10,756 nucleotides of DNA from JBLHLB01 sp047618505 (lineage in GTDB: Bacteria > Planctomycetota > UBA1135 > GCA-002686595), in assembly GCA_047618505.1 (NCBI GenBank), contig JBLHLB010000115.1:1-10756 (forward strand), read 5' to 3'. The notes below the pieces were generated by a model that was not told the DNA's origin, ran no database searches, and was given only the letters and a program-made list of their open reading frames with translations. This document shows positions 5,905 through 10,756 of this stretch, in pieces; position 1 is the first letter of the stretch, and the number at the start of each line of letters is the position of its first letter. A program made the translations under genes and the position numbers.

Positions 5905-8262
5905 TTACAGCAGGTTGAGGAGCTCGTCGCCGAGCTGGTTCACGGTTTGCATAAACTGCGCGGCGGCGGCGAAGGCCTGCTCGTAGCGCACCAGATCAAC
6001 CAATTCCTCGTCGACGTTGACGCCGGAGATTTGGTCGCGGCGTTGTTCTAGGCTGGAGATCAAGAGTTCGTTCGATTCCAGGGCACTCAGGGTCGTCGCG
6101 GTTTGGAAACCAAGGTCACCGACAAGACCGCCGTAGTAAGAGCCAAGGGACTCGTCGCCTAGATCGCGAACGCCCGCGTCTTCCACGTCAAGGAGCCGCA
6201 AGAGCAGCCCCGTGTCAGCATCCGCGCCCGTCTGCGAAGCAGCCAGGAGTCCCGGGTCCGACTCCAAGTCGCTCCGGACGGCGATGTCAAGGGCGTCTGT
6301 TCCCGTGAAGAGTGAGTTCAACCCAGCGCCCACGAGCAACCCGGCCGTATCAGAGTCTGCAACGGCGTCGATTTGAAAGCTGTCGCGGTTCGTTGCAGAC
6401 AACTCGCCCAAGCCAAAGGACACGAATATGCCCCCGGCGATTTCCAGTTCGGAGCCGGGCTCATAGCCGTTGCCGACATCGAAGGTTCCGACGGCCGCGC
6501 CCTTGGAATCGAAGACCTCAACGAACAGGTTGTCCGTAGTGCCGATTGTTCCGTCCGTGGTTGGCCGGAAGGTGAACTGCTCATCGATGGAACCAGTAAA
6601 GGAACCGCTGGCCGTAACAGTCACGGCCCTGTCGTGACCGCTAACGGTGGAGCCAACGAGTCCAGCCCAACCGAGGCTTGTGGCGGCGGCGCCGCCATCC
6701 AGTTGGAAGTCGACATCCGCTCCCGTTCCTGCCGTTTGAAGAAAGAGATCGTCGTCCACAGAGACAGCCCGGATTCCGTTGCCCTGGGCGTCCGCGTTCG
6801 CGTTGATCACGGCGGCAATCTCCTCGGCTGTTGCCTGGGAGATCTCCTTGAAGTCGCTACTGCTGAATGCAATCGAGATCGGGACAGCGGCGCCGCCGGG
6901 GTCTACCGTCAACTGCAAGTCATCGCCATCCGCAAAGGCGAAGGGGCCACTCACGGCTGAGCCGAGAGAGGCGTTGCCACCGCCAAAAGTCCCGTTCATG
7001 TCGGGACTCGTGTCGAGGCGCGTGCTGAAGTCGAACCCGAAACCGGCCGAGGCCACGATGCGCAGGCGGTCAGCGGAGTCCAACTCCGCGGAGAGGCCAT
7101 CCACCTCGTTGAGAGACTCAAGCAGATCATCCACTGTTGTGTGGGTTGAGCTGATCGGGATACGACTACCCTCGACGCGTCCGGTCGCCAGGTTCGTGAC
7201 ATTAACGCGCAGGTCTCCGCTCGAGATGTCGAAGGGCAGGCCACCGCGGGCGACAAGCTCGTCGCGTATGCGGCCATCGCCGTCCTGATCCTCGAAGCCG
7301 TAGGCCGCCGTCAACTGCGTCATCGGCCCATCAGCGGGGATGCCCTTCGAGTGTACGCGGTTGACCTCTTGGATGAGACTGCTTGCGAACTCGTTGAGTT
7401 GATCGCGCAGCCCCGGAGCGATGCCCCCGGAAAGGCCGATCAGTCCACCGATAGATCCACCCTTGGCGGGCACGTAACCCGTAGATCCAGCCAGGGAGAG
7501 ACGCAGGTTGCCGTTGCTGTCTAGATCTACTTCCATCGCGTTCGCACGCGACGCGCCAACGAGGGTATTGCCGGCCACCAAGACATTGACCGCGCCGTTT
7601 TGACCATCGATGGTCTTCACGTCCACCAACTCCGCCAGAGCACCGAGTGCACGGTCGCGCGCGTCGGCCAAGTCGTTGGCGTTCAGCCCAACTGCCTGAG
7701 TCTCCCCGATCTGAACGTTGAGGTCGGCGATCCTTTGCGCCAGGCCGTTGGCTTCATCAACGCGCGTCCTCAAATCCAGCGTACTGTCATCCACGATGGA
7801 GTCGAGGCGCGAAACAACTCCATTGATCTGTGACGTCAGCGAGACCGCTGCCTGGACTGCAGCCGTCCGACGGATAGGGTCACCGGGATCCGAGGTCAGC
7901 TCGGAGATGCTGGAGAAGAAACCGTCGAGCAGGCCACTGATGCTGCTCTCACTGGGCTCGTCGAAGACCGATTCGATTTCCTGCAGACCATCGAATTGCA
8001 CACCCAGGGCCGCCGAGGAGTTGGTCTGGGTCCGGATGCGGTTGTTGAGCAGATTATCAACCGTGCGCTGCACCGAGTTGGCGTCAACGCCGTTGCCAAT
8101 CAGAAGTCCGCCGATCGGCAACGCACGGGCAGCCGTGACCTCGACGCGTTGGCGTGAATAGCCTGGCGTGTTGGCGTTTGAGATGTTGTGACCGACCGTA
8201 TCCAGAAGGAATTGCGCGCTGGTCAGGGCGCGCAGGCCGGTGTTGAGTGCGAGATTCGACAT
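5905..8262 (-). CDS. flgK: Flagellar hook-associated protein FlgK (HAP1), enlarged
   Basis: FlgK is the first junction protein laid on the hook tip, exported with the help of FlgN. The N-terminus has the rod/hook-family motif: NTGLRALTSAQFLLDTVGHN (7-26), ISNANTPGYSRQRV (27-40). FlgK-type helical sequence follows to about residue 310 (GGSIGGLIGLSGGIAPGLRD; EFASSLIQEVNRVHSKG). The C-terminus SGVNVDEELVDLVRYEQAF (about 734-752) and FMQTVNQLGDELLNLL close the D0 domain. At 785 residues it is much longer than the roughly 550 of enteric FlgK. The surplus lies between about 315 and 690: a DxDxDG loop (DQDGDGRIRDEL, 325-336), a segment like the hook-IN motif (TTVDDLLESLNEVDGLSAEL), and Gly/Asp/Thr-rich beta-like sequence. 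It follows flgN by nine bases, with AGGA formed partly by the flgN TAG stop. Confidence 0.97.
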   Translation of the reverse strand: MSNLALNTGLRALTSAQFLLDTVGHNISNANTPGYSRQRVEVTAARALPIGGLLIGNGVDANSVQRTVDNLLNNRIRTQTNSSAALGVQFDGLQEIESVFDEPSESSISGLLDGFFSSISELTSDPGDPIRRTAAVQAAVSLTSQINGVVSRLDSIVDDSTLDLRTRVDEANGLAQRIADLNVQIGETQAVGLNANDLADARDRALGALAELVDVKTIDGQNGAVNVLVAGNTLVGASRANAMEVDLDSNGNLRLSLAGSTGYVPAKGGSIGGLIGLSGGIAPGLRDQLNEFASSLIQEVNRVHSKGIPADGPMTQLTAAYGFEDQDGDGRIRDELVARGGLPFDISSGDLRVNVTNLATGRVEGSRIPISSTHTTVDDLLESLNEVDGLSAELDSADRLRIVASAGFGFDFSTRLDTSPDMNGTFGGGNASLGSAVSGPFAFADGDDLQLTVDPGGAAVPISIAFSSSDFKEISQATAEEIAAVINANADAQGNGIRAVSVDDDLFLQTAGTGADVDFQLDGGAAATSLGWAGLVGSTVSGHDRAVTVTASGSFTGSIDEQFTFRPTTDGTIGTTDNLFVEVFDSKGAAVGTFDVGNGYEPGSELEIAGGIFVSFGLGELSATNRDSFQIDAVADSDTAGLLVGAGLNSLFTGTDALDIAVRSDLESDPGLLAASQTGADADTGLLLRLLDVEDAGVRDLGDESLGSYYGGLVGDLGFQTATTLSALESNELLISSLEQRRDQISGVNVDEELVDLVRYEQAFAAAAQFMQTVNQLGDELLNLL

Positions 8263-8274
8263 GATTGATTCCTA
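8263..8274 (-). promoter_or_regulatory. flgK ribosome-binding site overlapping the flgN stop codon
   Basis: The minus strand reads TAG GAATCAATC ATG. The AGGA Shine-Dalgarno uses the last two bases of the flgN stop codon and lies seven bases before the flgK start. Ribosomes finishing flgN would end directly on the flgK initiation site. Confidence 0.6.
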
Positions 8275-8805
8275 GGCGGCGCGGTTCACAAGCAAAGAGC
8301 CGTCTTGCCCCGAAGGGGAAGGCGCGCCGTGGTCCTCCGCGATCTCGCGGAACAAGTTGTCCATCAGGCTGCGGTGCTGACGCGCAAGACCCGCGATTCG
8401 GCGGCCCCGCTTGAGGGTGTCGGCGACGGAGACGCGCATTTCCGCACGCAGTCGATCTAGACGCGAGACGTCCAGTCCGCAGTCGGACACGCGCTCGGAG
8501 ATGCTCTGCAGCGTGAGGGTTTCCACCGCAACACCGAAGCGTCGCGCCAGGCTTCGCAGGCCAGCGACACGGCGGCGTTCACGCAGAACGTTATTCCGGG
8601 AAGCGCGCTCAACGGCCTCGGTGCCAGCCAGGAGTTCCACCGTGCTGCCCGCCCGAACAGCGGCTTCTTGGCGATTGAGTGCCTTGCACAGCTGCGCCTG
8701 GGCAGCAAGTTCTTCCTGGGCCCAGGCCTCCAACTGAACGAGCTCCGACTGAAGCCCCTTGTTGGTCTTGGGAGCCTTCGCTTGGATTGATTTCTGTGCT
8801 GTCAT
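8272..8805 (-). CDS. flgN: FlgN-like export chaperone for hook-associated proteins
   Basis: FlgN-family proteins are cytoplasmic helical chaperones that hold FlgK and FlgL for export. This 177-residue protein is almost wholly alpha-helical by composition: LQSELVQLEAWAQEELAAQA (about 18-37), a central Arg/Glu-rich coiled-coil region (TEAVERASRNNVLRERRRVA) and a C-terminal helical stretch (AEMRVSVADTLKRGRRIAGL). There is no signal peptide or membrane segment. Identification rests mainly on position, between flgJ and flgK, plus length and coiled-coil character; sequence conservation in FlgN is low, so the symbol is probable. I chose the ATG at 8805 because it overlaps the flgJ stop as ATGA; the frame is open to 8913, but those residues are read across flgJ and are Arg/Cys-rich nonsense. 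The C-terminal 15 residues look disordered. Confidence 0.78.
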   Translation of the reverse strand: MTAQKSIQAKAPKTNKGLQSELVQLEAWAQEELAAQAQLCKALNRQEAAVRAGSTVELLAGTEAVERASRNNVLRERRRVAGLRSLARRFGVAVETLTLQSISERVSDCGLDVSRLDRLRAEMRVSVADTLKRGRRIAGLARQHRSLMDNLFREIAEDHGAPSPSGQDGSLLVNRAA

Positions 8806-9179
8806 TGCTTCGCCTCCGCGGCCTGCATGCGAGTTACGTTGGCCTTGACCATGCCAACAAGACCGAGGGAATCTTGGCTTGCGAGGGCGGCACCGACGTT
8901 CTCGTCGAACCATCCTTCGTAGACATCGGAGCCGGCGCCCTTGCCGAACACACCGCCCTCAGAGAGAGGGCTCTTCCCGCTCTTGCGCATCTCGCGCACG
9001 AGCATCGTCGAAAAAAGTTCTTCGAACTTGCGTCCGACTTCCTCCGCGTCCTGGGTGCCGTCCTCTGAGCCGCGCAGGGCGCTCTGGGCCTTGGCGACGT
9101 CGTCGGCTCCGGTGCCCGCCTGCATTTGAGGCAGACCCGCAGAGGACAACATTGATTGGAGACCGTCTTGAACTCTCAT
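8802..9179 (-). CDS. flgJ: FlgJ-type rod-binding protein, single domain
   Basis: In enteric bacteria FlgJ has an N-terminal domain that caps the growing rod and a C-terminal muramidase that opens peptidoglycan. This 125-residue protein has only the first. The signature is KFEELFSTMLVREMRKSGKS (about 51-70), followed by SDVYEGWFDENVGAALASQD, the conserved end of the rod-binding domain. Residues 1-45 are Ser/Gln/Gly-rich and probably flexible. The missing hydrolase domain means another enzyme, not in this window, would open the cell wall; single-domain forms are common outside Gammaproteobacteria. Its start overlaps the flgI stop (ATGA) and its stop overlaps the flgN start (ATGA), so translation of the three genes is probably coupled. 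Confidence 0.92.
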   Translation of the reverse strand: MRVQDGLQSMLSSAGLPQMQAGTGADDVAKAQSALRGSEDGTQDAEEVGRKFEELFSTMLVREMRKSGKSPLSEGGVFGKGAGSDVYEGWFDENVGAALASQDSLGLVGMVKANVTRMQAAEAKQ

Positions 9180-10441
9180 AGCACCACCAGTTCTGCGTGG
9201 AGCATGCCGGCCTGACTCATGGATGTCAGGATGTCGATCATGTCGCGCGGCGTGACGCCGAGGACATTGAGCACTTCGACGACTTCCTGGAGCGTCACCG
9301 CGCCGTTGACGATAGTCAGTGCGCGGTTCTCTTCTTCGATCAAGAGGTCCGATCGCGGGAGCACTTCGGTTTCGCCACCGGATAGCGCACCGGGCTGGCT
9401 AGCCTCCGGCGTCTCGGCGATACTGACGGTGACGTTGCCCTTGGTGATGGCGCCGCGAGTGATGCGCACGCCTTCGCCCATGATGATTACGCCGGTGCGT
9501 TCATTGACGACAACGCGGGCGAAGGCCTCCGGCTCTATCTCGCGCTCGAGGAGAGCATTCAGGAAGGCCACGTGCATCCTCGGGCCAACCCCTTCGGGCA
9601 CACGCACGGCGACGGTCATGGCATCTTCGGCGATGGCTGATCCCGGGAAGACATCGTCGATCGCATCGGCGATGCGCACGGCGTTTCCGAAGGAACCTTT
9701 GAGGGCCATCAGGTCCAAGTAGACGAAACCGTTGTCAGAGACCAGTTGGGTTTCCACGGCGCGCTCAACCTTGCCGCCGAGGGGGATGCGACCGACGGTC
9801 AGGTGATTGCGCACGGCGCTGGCCGCTTCGCCACTGGCAGAGAAGGCTCCGGTGGTCACCGAACCAGCGCAGGTGGCATAGACCGTAGTACCGCCCATGC
9901 CCGTAAGCTCCGTCTGCAGCAGCGTGCCGCCCACCAAACTATCGCAGTCGCTGAAGGAGCTAACGCGAACGTCGATTTTACGACCGGGCTTAACCGAAGC
10001 CTGGATGTCGGCTTGCACTAGGACCAAGGCCACGTTCTTGGAGTTGACGTCGCCCGCACTCACGTTGAAGTTCTGAGTCTTCAGGTAGTTGAGGATCGCC
10101 ACGCGCGCCGCGTTGCTGGAATCACCGGTGCCGGCCAATCCAACGACGAGTCCCATGCCCTGGACAACGTTGCGCTCTTCGCCGCGCACCGCGACCATGT
10201 CGCGCACGCGCACCATGACCCGGCCCTCGGTCCCGCGACCCGGGGTGGGGGTCAGGCGCGGACCGGTGACGACGCGTGAGCTGGATCTGCCCTGGGGTTG
10301 AGTCGGAGCTTCGATCGCAGTGGGATAAATCCCGACTTGCGCGGAGCCCTCTTGGCCCGTGGATCCGGAGGGTCCGGCGGGGTCCGTGGCCTGGGGCCCA
10401 GCCTGCAAGGCGCTAAGGAGGAGTATTGCTGTCTTCAACAT
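9176..10441 (-). CDS. flgI: Flagellar P-ring protein FlgI
   Basis: FlgI forms the periplasmic P ring around the rod at the peptidoglycan layer. The 421 residues start with a short signal peptide (MLKTAILLLSALQAGPQA, cleavage probably near 18). A Gly/Ser/Pro/Thr-rich linker runs to about 72. The FlgI core starts at RVRDMVAVRGEERNVVQGMG (about 78-97) with the hallmark LVVGLAGTGDSSN, and continues through VALVLVQADIQASVKPGRKI, RVVVNERTGVIIMGEGVRIT and the C-terminal VVEVLNVLGVTPRDMIDIL. In usual FlgI proteins of about 365 residues the core follows the signal peptide closely, so the linker of roughly 50 residues is extra. The start is the only reasonable ATG giving a signal peptide. It follows flgH by 46 bases and overlaps flgJ by ATGA. 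Confidence 0.97.
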   Translation of the reverse strand: MLKTAILLLSALQAGPQATDPAGPSGSTGQEGSAQVGIYPTAIEAPTQPQGRSSSRVVTGPRLTPTPGRGTEGRVMVRVRDMVAVRGEERNVVQGMGLVVGLAGTGDSSNAARVAILNYLKTQNFNVSAGDVNSKNVALVLVQADIQASVKPGRKIDVRVSSFSDCDSLVGGTLLQTELTGMGGTTVYATCAGSVTTGAFSASGEAASAVRNHLTVGRIPLGGKVERAVETQLVSDNGFVYLDLMALKGSFGNAVRIADAIDDVFPGSAIAEDAMTVAVRVPEGVGPRMHVAFLNALLEREIEPEAFARVVVNERTGVIIMGEGVRITRGAITKGNVTVSIAETPEASQPGALSGGETEVLPRSDLLIEEENRALTIVNGAVTLQEVVEVLNVLGVTPRDMIDILTSMSQAGMLHAELVVL

Positions 10442-10487
10442 GGGGAGTTCTCTGTGGTCTGGTCGTGATCGGGTAAGTGGCGCTTCC

Positions 10488-10756
10488 TTAGAACGGCCAG
10501 AACCAGGAGATCACGGAGTGGAGAAAGCGACCGACGCCGGTGCGGTTGGTCGAGTTGGTCAAGTCGCCCGTACCCTGGTAGGAGATCTTGGCTTCGGCGA
10601 CGAGCTGTGACTCAATCGTGTTGTTCGGTAGCACGTCGTAGCTGCGGATCATCCCGCTGAACTCAATCAGCTTGGTCTCGTTGTCGACGCGGATTTCGCG
10701 GCGACCCTGGAGCACCATGTTTCCATTGGGAAGAACGTCGATCACGATGGCCGTGA
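10488..10756 (-). CDS. flgH: Flagellar L-ring protein FlgH, 3' end only
   Basis: FlgH is the outer-membrane lipoprotein that forms the L ring. Only the last 88 or so residues are here; the gene continues past the right edge with no start inside the window. The visible part has the typical order TAIVIDVLPNGN, GRREIRVDNETKLIEFSGMI, VLPNNTIESQLVAEAKISYQ, ending in GRFLHSVISWFWPF. The first segment matches the family hallmark VxDVLPNGN and the rest the beta strands that close the ring domain. The N-terminal lipobox is outside the window and cannot be judged. The gap to flgI is 46 bases and holds no obvious terminator or promoter, so flgH is taken as part of the operon. Confidence 0.95.
   Translation of the reverse strand, partial: TAIVIDVLPNGNMVLQGRREIRVDNETKLIEFSGMIRSYDVLPNNTIESQLVAEAKISYQGTGDLTNSTNRTGVGRFLHSVISWFWPF

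Noticed and set aside
6373..6960. Plus-strand open frame of 195 codons inside flgK
   Set aside because: Antisense shadow of a strongly supported FlgK gene; its composition shows no domain or start signal.
8806..8913. 36-residue N-terminal extension of the FlgN-like protein
   Set aside because: It is read through flgJ in another frame, and the ATG at 8805 has the operon's usual ATGA overlap.

Overview
The window reads as a chromosomal piece of a fairly GC-rich, flagellated Gram-negative bacterium. FlgH and FlgI (L and P rings) imply an outer membrane. Planctomycetota is my best guess, from the style of the ECF sigma factor and the enlarged FlgK and FlgL. That is an inference, not something the sequence proves.

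Right part (about 4045-10756, all on the minus strand): a compact hook/ring operon in the order flgH (3' end only), flgI, flgJ (rod-binding domain only), flgN-like chaperone, flgK, flgL, then a small unrecognised gene here called orf133. Genes overlap by ATGA or sit 4-46 bases apart. Two of the start sites (flgK, orf133) have a Shine-Dalgarno sequence that uses bases of a TAG triplet at or just after the upstream gene's end. The operon supplies the L and P rings, the rod-assembly factor, the chaperone for hook-associated proteins, and the two hook-filament junction proteins.

Middle part (about 2450-4045): a minus-strand SUI1/YciH-type translation factor with a four-cysteine knuckle, a plus-strand GNAT acetyltransferase, and a second small gene (orf136) that is a clear paralogue of orf133. 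orf136 is preceded by a perfect sigma-28 (FliA-type) -10 element and overlaps a second, larger GNAT gene by ATGA. Unless this promoter is fortuitous, orf136 and the acetyltransferase form a late-flagellar transcription unit. Two GC-rich hairpins lie between orf136 and the divergent small GNAT gene.

Left part (1-1315): a plus-strand alkyltransferase-like (ATL) DNA repair protein whose active-site cysteine is tryptophan, and a divergent minus-strand ECF sigma factor gene. The sigma gene is split by an apparent one-base deletion near 650-656 and runs off the left edge.

The most interesting item is the orf133/orf136 pair: an unrecognised family, one copy at the end of the hook operon and one behind a FliA-like promoter, the latter coupled to an acetyltransferase. 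I saw no tRNA, rRNA, CRISPR array, insertion sequence or convincing intrinsic terminator.
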